In this document: positions 41,114-53,200 of the stretch, piece after piece
How positions within the stretch are numbered: the first letter of the stretch is position 1
Layout of the letters: every line of letters begins with the position of its first letter
Origin: Proteromonas lacertae
Lineage: Eukaryota > Sar > Bigyra > Opalinata > Proteromonadidae
Direction of reading: 5' to 3'
Assembly: GCA_002245135.1 (NCBI GenBank)
Contig: NGBS01000293.1
Span: 434,001-498,000, forward strand
DNA: 64,000 nucleotides
Program-made: the position numbers and the translations under genes
The notes under the pieces: generated by a model
What the model was told of the DNA's origin: nothing
Database searches by the model: none
Seen by the model: only the letters and a program-made list of their open reading frames with translations

Positions 41114-42245
41114 ATGAATAAAAGAGGACATAATTTGAGAGAAATAACAGATGAAAAGAAAGAAAGAATGAATACTTCTCAATAAGTGTATATTTATGTT
41201 TATATTAGTATATATATATATAGAAAACAGCTAGTTATATGAAAAATTTGATATATGATTTGGATGATATTCACTGTAGAGGAGTAATTCACAAAAGTAT
41301 AACTCTAGAGAATATAATAGAAAAAGAAGAAATATTAAAAATAAAAGTATTAGAAGAATCAGATAATAATAATGATAAAATAAATAGTAATGAACATTGT
41401 TGTGAATGTAGTGATATATTTGACTTAGGTTGTATCTTATATGAAATATACACATTGAAACGATTATTTGATGATGATGATAGAGACAGAATAGTTAATG
41501 ATGATTATAAGAAGATATTTAAAATGGATGATTTCAATAGATTTGGTGGTATAGAATGTTTATTAGAAAGAATGCTTGAAAAGAGAATTGATATAGAAGG
41601 GATTAAATATGCAATTGCAGCAATTGAAGAAGGTATTAAGAGTTTATCATTTCGAGTTCAAGGTACATATAACTGTAAACCATATCAATATGGCAAAGAG
41701 GAGGAAAACATCGAGAACCGATTTGGTTAACTAAAATTAATATTCCTAATCGTCCTCCTGAAGTTAATAAGTTGTATTATGAATGCCCAAATGAAGGAAA
41801 TCGTTTATTGTCAGTGAATATGCGCCCAACGTATATGAATTATACAGGAGTAATAGAAATGCCTGAATATATAAATAGTATAGATGAAGAATTTGTAAAA
41901 GAATGTGAAAATGGAAATTGGTGGTGGGATAAGAAGAAAGGATATGAATATGTTCCTGTTTATCAATTAGATGGAAATTGTTCTTCCCGATTTGTATTTC
42001 GAATATGTGTTCCAATTGAAGATACTTATAAAAGTATAATAAAGAATCTATATTATGATCGAAGCGAAGAAGGTGGTATATTATTTTCGATAAATGTTGA
42101 ACTATCACTCACAGAAATAATAGAAATCAAAAATGAATTAATGAAAATAGATAGTGAAGAATGTAAAGATAAAATAAGAATAGCAGATGGTAATGAAGGA
42201 AAAGATATAAAAGAAATCAATGAAGATTATTTAAATAAAATATGA
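41114..42245 (+). pseudogene. Pseudokinase-like protein, frame broken
   Basis: A possible first exon (ATG 41114, MNKRGHNLREITDEKKERMN) is followed by AT-rich, intron-like sequence to about 41221. The next frame, from 41239, has a kinase C-lobe: DIHCRGVIHKSITLENII (catalytic HRD is HKS, so no catalytic Asp), no DFG where expected, and a clear subdomain IX SDIFDLGCILYEIYT. It is therefore a pseudokinase even if intact. The frame ends at about 41730 but a shift of one base at about 41690-41700 leads into EPIWLTKINIPNRPPEVNK and an unidentified C-terminal domain (LYYECPNEGNRLLS ... YLNKI, stop TGA 42243-42245). The kinase N-lobe is not visible. Relation to the kinase-LRR gene at 3114-4855 is possible (both keep a D-x-W/F-S/D-x-G block) but is not shown. 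Confidence 0.55.
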
Positions 42246-42435
42246 AAGTATGGTTGGTGGTTAGAATAAATAATTGTTTTGTCTGTTCTTTATAAATATT
42301 ATGATTTTGTTATTGTTTTTGATAATTGTTGAAGTATGAATGTCCTTAAAAAGTAGATATGAAAGTTTAATAAAGATTTTTTTGAATATTGTTCAAGCCA
42401 AAACTTGAACCATAAATTTGAATTTACTTCGAGTA

Positions 42436-45400
42436 TGAATCCAATGGAATGTATTAGAATGATTGAAACATCTGAACTGAATGTTGAAAATACAACAAAA
42501 CTGTCAAATCAAATGAAAGTCTCCATTCGATCCCTTTTTTCGACTCCATTTAGAATTGAGAGTTTTAATGAAGTAATTCGATTTAACAAAATCGATATAT
42601 TGCTTATATCCTTTTTTAATGAATAATAATGTAAAGAAATTTCGAAAGACTTAATTTAAAACCGATGTATAATGATATATATTGAAAAAGATAATGACGA
42701 AGAACTAATGTCCTATTTGCCAAACATATATATATTATTTCGTCTTGGATCTATGAAAGAGAAGATCTTAGAATTTTCTCCTAATATAAGAGAATCCTTT
42801 CTTCATATATCTGAAATCTTAGAATACTTTACACTGTCTCTCCGTTTTATATCCTATTTAGATTCAGATATTCTATTACACCATCCAACAGACTATGAAT
42901 TAACAATAATAACCAATTGTTTAGATTTTATAGTAAATCGTGAAATAACTGCAGAATCTGAAATAGTTTTACACTATTTGAGTAATGTGATTCAAGGTAA
43001 TGCAGCATACAGTTTACATATCAAAAGAACAAATAAACTATACCGAAAATTCATAAAGAAACTAACAACGTTATTAAATAATATAGAATATGCAGGTGTA
43101 ATTTATTGTATATCAATTTTATTGAGATTGACATTTAATGATGATTTTGGAAAGATTTTATTTACTGATACGAATATAATTCAATGTATTATATTATCAT
43201 TTAATATTCTTCTACAAAGAAGCCAATATGTTGATATTGATAGTTATAGTATGAGTGATATTGGAAAAGAATGTTTATCAATATTTCAATATTTGATCGA
43301 ATATAGTAAAGTTGATTATATATTGACAAAAAAGATTGATTTTTTGAGTTATTGTAACATACTGAATGGGTTATTGAATGATAACACAATAGATATAAAT
43401 ATAACCATCAATTTAATTAATTTTATAAGATTATTTTGGGAAATGAATGAAAAATATCAAACAATATTAATATCTCATTTTATACACAAGAATGGAATGA
43501 ATAGTTTAATGAATTTGATATATAATTCTAACATAATAATAAGTTCAGAAACAACGAGATTGTTATTATTAATGATAAGTAGTAATAATGATATATATAA
43601 TTCAGTAGTTAATAAATATTTTCGTATATTATCATATTTTATTATATATATATGTTATTATTATACTTGTATAGAATCCACATCTTCATTTGTTTCTTCT
43701 TCTACTTCATCAGTAACACTACCACCACCACCACAACAACAATCATCTTTAATATTGAATAAACTGGTAGAAATACTACAAACAGTATAATTATGATAAT
43801 TCTGTATATATAATAATTGTAGTGTCAATATAATAAACAAGATGCTAGTGAGATAAATATTGAATATATAAGTTCATATATCGAGTTATATACATTTTTA
43901 ATAAAGAAGAAATTACCTTCTATTCGAGAGATATTAACAGATACATTAATACATTATATAGAAACTAAATCTGTTCAACTAAAACACAATGTAATAACAA
44001 ATAATTATACATATAATTTACTCTATAAAGTATTATTAAATATTATCAAATTGTTATGTTATTTGGATGATATTTCAGGTAGTAAAAGAGTATGGTATTT
44101 ATTTGATTATAAGTCAATTGTTGATATATTGACAATGTGTTATTCACAATGTAAAAATGAAGAAATAATTCAACAGTTTATGGAGATAATCATATTATTA
44201 AATAACAGACCAGATATAAAGTCAAAATTTAATATATGCAATTTAATAGTTGAGAATAATAAGAAAGTGATGGAAATGGAAGAATATAAGAAGAAATATT
44301 TAGATGAAATGAAAGTTAAAGATCAAGAAATTTTAGTATATATTAAAAATAATAATAATTATTATTATTTTATCAATTAGAATTTACGAAATGAATATGA
44401 ACAACAAAAGACAAATATTCTATCAGAAATTCCAAATATGAATATGCAATATGAATCAAAAATAAATGAACTAAACACACAAATTCACAACTTAACAATT
44501 CAACACAATGAGGAGATAAATAAATATATTGGAATATGTGAATCTAAAGATTTAGAATTGCAATACAGTAGAAAATCAGTATAAATATAATATATATATA
44601 TTGTTTATATTATTTAATGATGATGATTAGATTGATGAATTAAATGGAAAAATCCAAAAATTTCAAGTAAAAATCCAAGCTTTAAATCAAGATGTTTTTT
44701 CCATTAAAAGTGAGAATAACAAATTAGCTCAACAAATATCAATAGAAAAATCAAAATCAAAAGATTATACTCAGAAAGATAGTGAATATAATCAAGTTAT
44801 AATGAATTTAAATAGAACAATTAATCAACAAATAATGGAGATTGAAACACTACAAAAGCAGTGTAGACAATATGAAAATGATATTGGAATATTGAAAAAT
44901 GATTTAGAAATACATGTATTTATATTGTATTATATAATGTAAATAGAATAATATGATCAATGAAGTTCAATTACACTATAACCAAATACAAAATGAAAAG
45001 AATGATATTACATCCAAATTGATTCTTGTATGTAAATCATACAAAATAATTGAATCTGAAAAAAATGAAAAAGAAAATGAAATTTCTGTTTTGTCTTCTG
45101 AGTTGAAAGATGTAAGAAATAAAATCGATGAATGTCAATCAACGATAGATCACTTGGAAAATTCAATTAAACAATATAATCAATCACAAGAACAGGTTCA
45201 AAATGAGATAAATAATTACAAATCAGAGATTGTTGAAAAGGAGAATCAAATAACTGAAATAGCTTATAAATATCAGGAATTATCCAAACAATATTCTACT
45301 CAAGTTAGTAATAACCAATACTTAAAAAATGATAATGACTTATTGAAACAGAAAATAAATGAATTAGCTCAACAAGTTGAAATTAAAGCAAATGAGATGA

Positions 45401-45450
45401 AAAAGTATAAAAGTATTGTTGATTCTATTCGTGAGATTAGTTCTAAATGA
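42436..45450 (+). CDS. CIP2A-like protein: ARM repeats followed by long coiled coil
   Basis: First ATG in frame at 42436 (MNPMECIRMIETSEL). The link from exon 1 to the frame at 42672 is unclear; a T6 run at about 42608 or an intron must be involved. Then ARM/HEAT-like helices with YRKFIKKLTTLLNN, ISILLRLTFNDDFGKILF and TNIIQCIILSFNILLQ, which line up with the animal CIP2A stretch (YRTLITLLAH, ILSSLTLNEEVGEKLF, NIHQTFQLIFNILI). A 51-nt intron at about 43626-43676 stays in frame and hides in the ORF. Further short introns lie at about 43787-43840, 44330-44380, 44580-44632 and 44913-44948. From ~44260 the protein is coiled coil and it ends EMKKYKSIVDSIREISSK, as CIP2A ends in a short helix with ...IHSLSGGK. 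CIP2A inhibits PP2A-B56 and tethers broken chromosomes in mitosis in animals; whether those roles hold here is unknown. Confidence 0.7.
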
Positions 45451-45571
45451 AATAATTATGATTATTGATTTTATATTTTGTATTGTGTTTTTGTTAAATG
45501 AAAAAATAATAAAAAAGAAAAATTTACACAAGCCTGAAAGTTTGATATTCTATTTTGAATTTTTTCTTTTA

Positions 45572-46329
45572 ATGTCAGAAAGACGGGAAGAAAGTGATAA
45601 TTCTCAAGTTGAAGAGGAGTATTTGAATATATATGTGTTTATATATTTTTTTATCATAGACGTTTGTTACTTCCATCTGATTTTACCATTGAAAGCCATG
45701 AAGAAGAATCTAACGAAGTATCATCTTTATTTATTTAACATTAGGAACATTTTATATATTTGAATGAAATACCAACATCGCCTGTGATTGATTTACCCAA
45801 ATCATCTCCTGAATATTGGGATGAATATTCAGATGCTCTAAATGATGATACATTTGGAGTGCCATCACTATCAGACTTTAATGATGGGCAATTCTTAGAT
45901 TTGAAATTTGATGAAATCAATTATGATTTACCAACTGTGGAATCACCCTATATAGAATCTCCATTGTCATACACAATAAGAGAAGAGGAAGAAAACTCTG
46001 ATATTCTATTACCATTACTACAAGATGATTTTCCTTTACCATACTTAAGTTATGTTGAAGATAATGATAATAATATAAATGGATTAGAATATATTGATTA
46101 TTATGAAGGTGCTTATGAAGATTTAGAGCCTGTATCACCTGAATGTAATAACGAAAATGATGATAACAATGATGTTGATGATTTAAACGATTTTTTATAT
46201 AGAATGAGCATATCATCAAATCATAATCAGAATGAAAGTGACAGTGATAATGATAGTGATAATGAAAATGGATTAATGGATTCTTCAGAATTAGATAATG
46301 TGAATTTTGATGATTATGCAGAAAATTAA
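45572..46329 (+). CDS. Small acidic protein of unknown function
   Basis: Three exons: 45572-45618, 45660-45717 and 45745-46329, with introns of 41 and 27 nt. Joined they read MSERREESDNSQVEEE, RLLLPSDFTIESHEEESNEE, then EHFIYLNEIPTSPVIDLP and on, about 229 residues. The whole protein is very acidic, with Asp/Glu/Ser/Asn-rich runs in the last 60 residues (NESDSDNDSDNENG) and short hydrophobic motifs in between (SPEYWDEYSDALND, FDDYAEN end). No folded domain is recognisable. It could be a transcriptional activator or histone-binding-type acidic protein, but that is only a guess from composition. TAA stop at 46327-46329. Confidence 0.7.
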
Positions 46330-46450
46330 TTTAAATTTTTATATAATTCATTACGTTTAACATATATACTATATCATTTCTTTATAACATAACAAAAAAC
46401 ATTAATAATAAAAGAAATTATTAATTAAGAGACTATATTTAATGATTAAA

Positions 46451-47721
46451 TTAGAAATGACCACGACTATTAGCAGGTGGTAGTTTTAATGATCTATTTC
46501 CAGGAGTTCCATTGGCTGTCTGTGTTCTACTTTTAGCTGCGACCAAATATTCATATACATCCTTACCTACTAACTGTTGTAATTGATTATCTTCACCATC
46601 ATCATCATCTACACCAGCTGTTGATGGTTTAGAGTTAGCAGTTGTATTATTTACATATTTACCACATAGTTCATCATAAATCAAACCTACAACCAAATCA
46701 TTGGACAAAAATTTATTAATTATATTTTGACTCTCATTTATTCCATTAGTACTATCGTCAAATGTTGGTGATGAAACTGATGAATCAGCACTAGAAGGTG
46801 GGGGTAAAGTACTTCTTACATCATTCACACATTCCATAAATAACATACCTAACTGTGAAGGTGGAGCTGGTGGAGGTGGTACTTGTGATTGAATATTATT
46901 ATGTGGAGGCATTGGTGATATTTCTGGCATTCTATATTTCGAATCTGGTGATCCTAAAAACTTTTTCGATACCCCATAATGATGACCTGGTGGAGCAGTC
47001 ATTCGTCCATTCCTATCACTAATTGAATGTGCTACAGCATAGACAGGTGAACCAACGGCATGCTTGTTGCTAATTGGTGAATAATCTCCTGAACTATCGC
47101 CTAAAGTGGATGAATTACGTGTACGTTCATAATCACCTTCTTCTTCATTCAATCCATCTGGTAATTTAGCTCCTTTACCTAATTTTAACTCTAATTCGGC
47201 TCTTAATAGTTTATTGTTCTTCTTTGATAATTTCAATTGCTTTTCTAACCAATTTCTATCTTCTTCTATACTATCTAATTTGTCTTGTAAATATTTTAAT
47301 TTCTTCCTCATTCCTTGTGATATTTTATCTAAACGCAATGCTTCACTTCTAAACCAATCTCTTGCTTCTTCTAATTTTCTTATTTTGTGATTCTTTTTTA
47401 ATTCTAATTCGTTTGCTTTCACTTTGTCTCTTAGCTGTTGTAGTTCTTTCTGTACATTGAACATATGAGCACGATAAGCTTGTAAGAAATCATGCTCTTG
47501 TTTATTAAGAACAACTGCTATTTTCTCTGATAATTCTGCTACAACACCGGTAAGTTGACCATATAAATTTAGTACATTTCTAACACTTGAAGGTATTTGA
47601 GCATTTTGGCTTTGATCATTTTCTCTCAAAGCAGTGACAAAAGTATCCTCTCTATATAGATCAAGATCATTAACCTATTTCAGAATAGATAAATATAATT
47701 TAATACGGAAGATGGCTCCAT
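46451..47721 (-). CDS. Coiled-coil protein with conserved 'RDWFR-EALRLD' type segment
   Basis: Main exon on the minus strand, stop TAA at 46451-46453. Residues ~20-170 are a continuous coiled coil with EEARDWFRSEALRLDKIS and DRNWLEKQLKLSKKNNKLLR, a pattern I recall in uncharacterised coiled-coil proteins of many protists. After it come Pro/Ser-rich low-complexity sequence (PPPHNNIQSQVPPPPAPPS) and a short helical end (LVGKDVYEYLVAAKSRTQ). The 5' end is unsure: either ATG at 47671-47669 within this exon, or a 15-nt first exon at 47707-47721 (MEPSS) plus a 31-nt intron, followed by VNDLDLYREDTFVTALRE. The second reads better as protein but needs one base fewer in a T5 run at about 47641. Divergent from SEC61G, whose ATG lies 100 bp away. 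Confidence 0.7.
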
Positions 47722-47821
47722 TAACGTCAATAAATTAAAAAATTAAAAAAATAAAACGATCTTACTCAAGTCAAGTCGAGTCAAACAAAAACAAATTTTT
47801 TGCATTTTTCTCAAATCCAGA

Positions 47822-48049
47822 ATGCCAGAGATTGAAACCAACCCAGTGTCTGAATTTATGTCAGATAGTATCAGATTCATTAGAAAATGCTCTAAGCCAG
47901 ATTATAAAGGTATAGCTTTACTAGTTTTACTTCTAGAATTTATGAAGATTGGAACTGCTACAGCTGTTGGATTTTTAGTAATGGGATTTATTGGATTTTT
48001 CATTAAACTAATTCACATCCCAATAAATAATATCTTGCTTGGACATTAA
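47822..48049 (+). CDS. SEC61G: Sec61 gamma subunit of the ER translocon
   Basis: Single exon, 75 residues, typical length for Sec61 gamma/Sss1. The N-terminal cytosolic helix ([20 protein letters not shown]) precedes one tail-anchor TM segment. The C-terminal motif [20 protein letters not shown] then PINNILLG is the family hallmark ([19 protein letters not shown] in animals). It clamps the Sec61 alpha channel in the ER membrane for co-translational import. ATG at 47822 is preceded by A-rich sequence (tccagaATG). The gene shares a 100-bp divergent promoter with the coiled-coil gene on the other strand. Confidence 0.97.
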   Translation: MPEIETNPVSEFMSDSIRFIRKCSKPDYKGIALLVLLLEFMKIGTATAVGFLVMGFIGFFIKLIHIPINNILLGH

Positions 48050-48131
48050 TTTCTTTCCAAATTTTATGCTATTTTAGTTATTGTATTGGGATAAACAGTC
48101 AAAATACAACCAAAACAGTCAAAATACACAA

Positions 48132-48600
48132 CTATACACTGAAAATTTTACTTTTTATAGATTGAGGTACTTGCAACACTGATTCACCTACTACAGCCTT
48201 TTCTCCATTCTATATATACGAAATAACTACTAGATAATCATATACACAAACTATTTGTGTTTCACAAAAAACAAAACGTCTTGGAGCTAATCTCTTTACA
48301 GTAATGGTTGATATTAAACTGTCATTGGCATGAACTGATTTTATATACTTTGCTTTTTGACTTGCATAAACACAACCAGGAATCTATATAGAAAAACAAT
48401 AAACACAAAAATTGTACTCTATTTGTGAAAATTGTAGGGAAAATAGATGATAGCAGAATTGCTGGAACTATAGAACTATCTGTTCTATGTAAGAGATTTA
48501 CATCTCCCGTTATTTTACAAAATTCATTTATATCGTCTTGTGAATAGGAATGCTTAGCTATAATATTATCTCCAAGTTTCAATAAATATGGTATTCCTTC
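48132..48600 (-). CDS. MaoC-like hot-dog domain protein (hydratase/thioesterase type), N-terminal end uncertain
   Basis: Exons on the minus strand 48418-~48600, 48246-48383 and 48132-48209, with introns of 34 and 36 nt that join in frame. The first gives LGDNIIAKHSYSQDDINEFC then KITGDVNLLHRTDSS, which is the MaoC hydratase motif F...(S/T)GD.NPLH with Asp and His conserved. The second gives IPGCVYASQKAKYIKSVHAN and TVKRLAPRRFVFCETQIVC, the third NGEKAVVGESVLQVPQSIKS. These are the long beta strands of a hot-dog fold. About 135-150 residues fit a single-domain MaoC-like enoyl-CoA hydratase or hydroxyacyl-ACP dehydratase, possibly mitochondrial type II fatty acid synthesis. No ATG is found in frame directly upstream; a small first exon beyond 48600 is expected (GTAAATT...TTGAAG at about 48600-48628 may be its intron). 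Confidence 0.7.
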
Positions 48601-48746
48601 AATATACTATAAAACGTTAATTTACGATTTGAATACTTTTGGAAAAGATCCACTAATGTCAAATGAGTAAAATCGTTTTGTTATTACAATGACATGCTTT
48701 GTCAATCGAGAGAAATTGCAGTTTATCATATTTATTGTCAAGCCAT

Positions 48747-49998
48747 ATGTTTGTTCATAATAGAATGACATCTAAACCATATTTTTCATACAAAGTAGAA
48801 GGAAGTGATAAAAACACATTTAAAGGATTTAGTATAACAATTGGTCCAAATGCTACTGTTAAAATTGCTCATGAAAAGATAGCTGATAGATTAGGTGTTG
48901 CTTATGATGATTTTGAAATAATAATAGGTAATATATATATATAAGTTTATATGATTATAGATAACCAAATAGCTGTTGACAATTCTTATTTAACAGAGAT
49001 TAATCCAAAAAAGAGTAAATTAATAGTACATTTTGAAGATGATAAAATTATTTCTGAGGATGAGAAAATGTTTTCAATAGTTATTGTAGAATTACAAATA
49101 CCAAAGGATAAAAGTGAATCAGATTTGAAAGATGTACTTAATGAAGCATTTAGTCAGTTTGGAAAGATACAAAAAATGATATTACAAAAGAATGGTGATG
49201 ATGAATATGATGCAGTAGTAGTTTATGATAATTATCTATCTGTTGAAAAAGCTCGATTATATCCATATAATATTTTAGATAAAGAAGTTGTTATATTAAG
49301 AGCAAGTGATATAGACACAACTAGTGTAGTAAAAGAAGATAGTAATTTAGCTGTTGATGCTATGTGTTTAGGAATTGAGGCATGTTCAACAATTAAAAAA
49401 TATGATGGAAGTATATATTATATGTTATTTATTTGTATAGAATATTTTAATCTAATAAGTAAGGCTGGTTGTGTATTAGAAAAAGTTGGAGATGTTGGTA
49501 TGAAAGCAGGTAACGCAGTATCAACTTGGACAATATCAAATACCGTAATTAATTCAAAACCAGTTAAAGCAATAAATGATATCTTTTCAACACCAGTTAA
49601 AGTTATTAATACTGCTTTATCTGCTATAGGGGTATGCTGATTATTGTTATTATTATTATTTATAGGATGTAACAATGAATACTTATGAAAAAGCAGCAAA
49701 TAAATATGAAAAACAACAGAAAATGAAAGAAGAAAAACAGATTAAGAAAGAATTAGATGAAAAGTACGAAAGTAATAATAATACGATTGAAGAAGTGAAA
49801 GAAATAACGAGTGATTATAAGAATGAAGATAAAGTACAGATAAAGAAAGAAGATGACAGTAAAATCGAAGAATCGAAAGAAATAGTCAGAGATTCTGGTA
49901 AACAAGAACAAAACAGAGAAACTGAAGCAGTTGAAGTTAGGCAAGAGTCAAAGACTGAAATGAAATATGATCATGAAGAAGAAAAGAAGGAAGGATAA
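48747..49998 (+). CDS. Ubiquitin-like plus RRM-like protein with amphipathic C-terminus
   Basis: Four exons: 48747-48927, 48961-49410, 49441-49631 and 49666-49998; introns 33, 30 and 34 nt, all GTA...TAG. The second intron is a multiple of three without stops, so a naive ORF reads through it. The first ~85 residues look like a ubiquitin-like fold (FKGFSITIGPNATVKIAHEK, DRLGVAYDDFEIII|DNQIA). Next is an RRM-like domain (FSIVIVELQIP, EAFSQFGKIQKMILQK, DEYDAVVVYDNYLSVEKARL). Then comes a helical region with repeats (NSKPVKAINDIFSTPVKVIN) that may form amphipathic helices, and a highly charged Lys/Glu tail. I do not know this combination. Start ATG 48747 is the first in the frame with a plausible N-terminus (MFVHNRMTSK); an upstream exon is possible. 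Confidence 0.65.
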
Positions 49999-50262
49999 TA
50001 TAATAATTATGCATATATAATAGATTACATAATTTAAGACATTTTATTTTGATTGTTAATGGATTAGAAAGAATTATCACACTAAATAGAATTTGTTTCA
50101 ATTTATAATACATCTCAAATCATTAACATTTACAATTTGCATGGCTATTCTAGGAGATTGAAAAAAGTAATTATAAATTTTTTCATTCTTTCATAAAATT
50201 AGTATACTTATCCTATTTAATTCTGCCTCACATTTCATTTTTTGAATTGTGTTTCATTTTTT

Positions 50263-53200
50263 ATGAGTATGAAAGTTCTCATAATCATTGGTATAATTTG
50301 ATTTTATATATCGTAGCTATGAGCATGCTCATTGCTACTGCTCAAAATACTTTCAGTTACATGAATCAAAGACCAAATTACATCGTTGGCAAAGAAATTG
50401 AAGAGAATCTACCTACAGTCACTATAGAAGGAGCAACATTTTCGATAGAACCTTCCTTCAGCAGAGGTCTCTCTTTTGATGCAAAAGATGGTAAGATTAG
50501 TGGAGTACCAAGAGAAGAATATCAAGCGATATTTACAGTGACATTAACAATGGTAAATGGAAGTATTATGACCTCTGAAATAGATATAAAAGGTATAATT
50601 CGTTAATTTTTATATAATAGTTTGGGATATTCCTACTTATTTAACATGTGGCTTTTCTGAATTAGCTCATTTCAAAATAATCACAGATAGAATTGCGTGT
50701 AAGAGCAATAGAAGAGTGAGTAATTGGACATTAGACTTTGAACCAGCTGGAACATATCCAATTAGTATTAATAGCGATGGGTATTTAGAATTTACTGAAT
50801 ATGATCCATTGGCTCTATTAACGTATATATTTTTCCTGATTTTATGCAATTAGTGTTATCATAAAGGCAAGCAACCCAGCAGGAGAGTCAGTAAATAATG
50901 CTCGAATTTTAGTCAAAAAATTACCATTCCAATATGTAAGTGGTTTGAATATAGAAGCTCATCAACTTAGTTACTTTACCTGTGGTATTGATGATCAATA
51001 TGCAACAATTTTACATAGTACAGAAAAAGTATTAGATAATTTTGTTGGTTTAGATGATTATAAAAACGCATTTGATAATTGGAATTATAAATTAGATGGG
51101 TTTCTAAAATTAGATGGTGTTAAAGCATACAACTGGGGTTATACAATGGAAGCATACATCGATGTTGCAACAACTGGAAAATATACTTTTCAAATAAGAT
51201 CTGATTCAGGCAAATTTGATGTATACATTGATAATAGAAAGTCATTTTCACACCAAGAATATTATCAACCTACAAATCCAATGACATATTCAAGTAAATG
51301 TTCATTCTATGAATATATGGAACAAAATGAATATGTGACTCTTACACAAGGAAAACATACATTTAAGATAATAGGTTTATTTAGCAGAGAATATAACAGG
51401 TGTTATAGCTATAGAGGAGGACCTACAGATTGTAGTGGTAGTATGCCTGCTCAATATCCTTCAAGATTTTCATTTAAATGGAGAACTCCCAAAGGAAAGA
51501 CTGAACAAGTTCCATTTTATCAAGTTAAAGATCCATACTCTTTCGTTCATTTCTTATCATTTGAAAGTGATTATTATACTTTCCCAGTTGGTAAAAAAAT
51601 TGAAATTCCTTTTAAATTTGAAAGAGGTAAAGCAAGAGAATGTAGTGGTATTGATCCATCATTTACACTTGATTTAATGAAGAAAGTAATCACAGCAACA
51701 ATAAAAGAAGAAAAGAGTGTAGAAATGACAATTTCTTGTAAAACAGTAACCTCAAAAACAAATGAAGTGCATATAATGGTTGATGTTGTCAGTGATTATG
51801 TTAAAGGTATAGTTGCTTATTATATGAAATCTGATAATTTTGACGATACTTGTTTAACTCCCTATACAACAACCACTGAAGGAGTAACAACTGAAATTAT
51901 CAAATTTGAAAGTGATATAAATGTAGAGTTTAACCCCTTACCAGCTATTTGGGATGGTTTAACTCCCAATTTTGTAAATGAATTTGGTGTAAATTGGGAA
52001 GGATATTTGAAAATTGATAGAAATACCAATTATACATTCAAATTATCATCTTATCATGGCTCTTGGTTATCTATTGATGATAAAGAAGTAATAAACAATG
52101 GAGGAACTCATGACTGGTTATCAATTGAAAATTCAGTTAAATTGAGCACTGGATATCACTTTATTAGAGTAAATTACATGAAAAGCATTGGAGGAAGTGG
52201 TATTGAATTGAAAATGAAACAAACTTTGAAGGCTGGTGATGATTTTGAAGACATTTCAAGTTATTTATATTTTGTACCAAGGAGTTCATTTGAATATATA
52301 ACAAGTTATGCTGTTTATATTAAAGATATAAAGATTGATGATAATATAGCTTATATACATGGAAATGGTTTTTCTGTAAGTAATTGTGAATCAAATCCCA
52401 CATTACCACCTGGTTTAGAATTAACTGAAACTTGTACAATAACTGGAACACCTATCAATCCACAAGCTAAAGAAACTTATGTAATTACTGGAACTTTAAA
52501 GAATGGAGTTGTATCTAATGCTACAATTCAAATAAGTGTAATTGAAGATTTGAAACCACAAAATTTGCATGTTATTGATTTAGATAATGGAAGTGGTGGT
52601 GTAACTGTTAAAGAATTGAATTTATTGTTAGGAAATGAAAGTCATTATTTAATAGCTGTTGAAAGTGGAAATATCTTATATTATGATTTACCAGTTATAC
52701 CAAAAGGATTTACATTCAATAAACTGACAGGAAGTTTAACTGTTTTCCCAACTGAATATTTTTACAATCTGAGTTTGGAAATTCGAGCTTATTATAAAAA
52801 TGATTTATATATTTCAAAGATAATAACTGCCAATGTAACTAGTGGATGTGGTGATGGTAGTGCAGAAAGAGTCCATTTCATCAAATTAGAAAATGATTTT
52901 AGTGTAAAAAAAGATACTCTGAAAATTCAATTAAAAGATATTAATACTAATGAAATAGTATATGATTATCATTTCCAGCCAGGTAAAACTCCAATGTATT
53001 CTAAAGCTGTATGCCTTATTCCAGGTGATTTCAATTGTTATATTAAAGATAACAATGAATCTGAAGGTATTGGAAATAACTATATCTATTTTATGAATGA
53101 TGCAAAATTAGCTGATGAAATATTTATTGAAAATGATCAAATTGTTGAAACGAACTATAAATACAATTCCAAAAGCACCAATTCTAGAATATTCTGAGAA

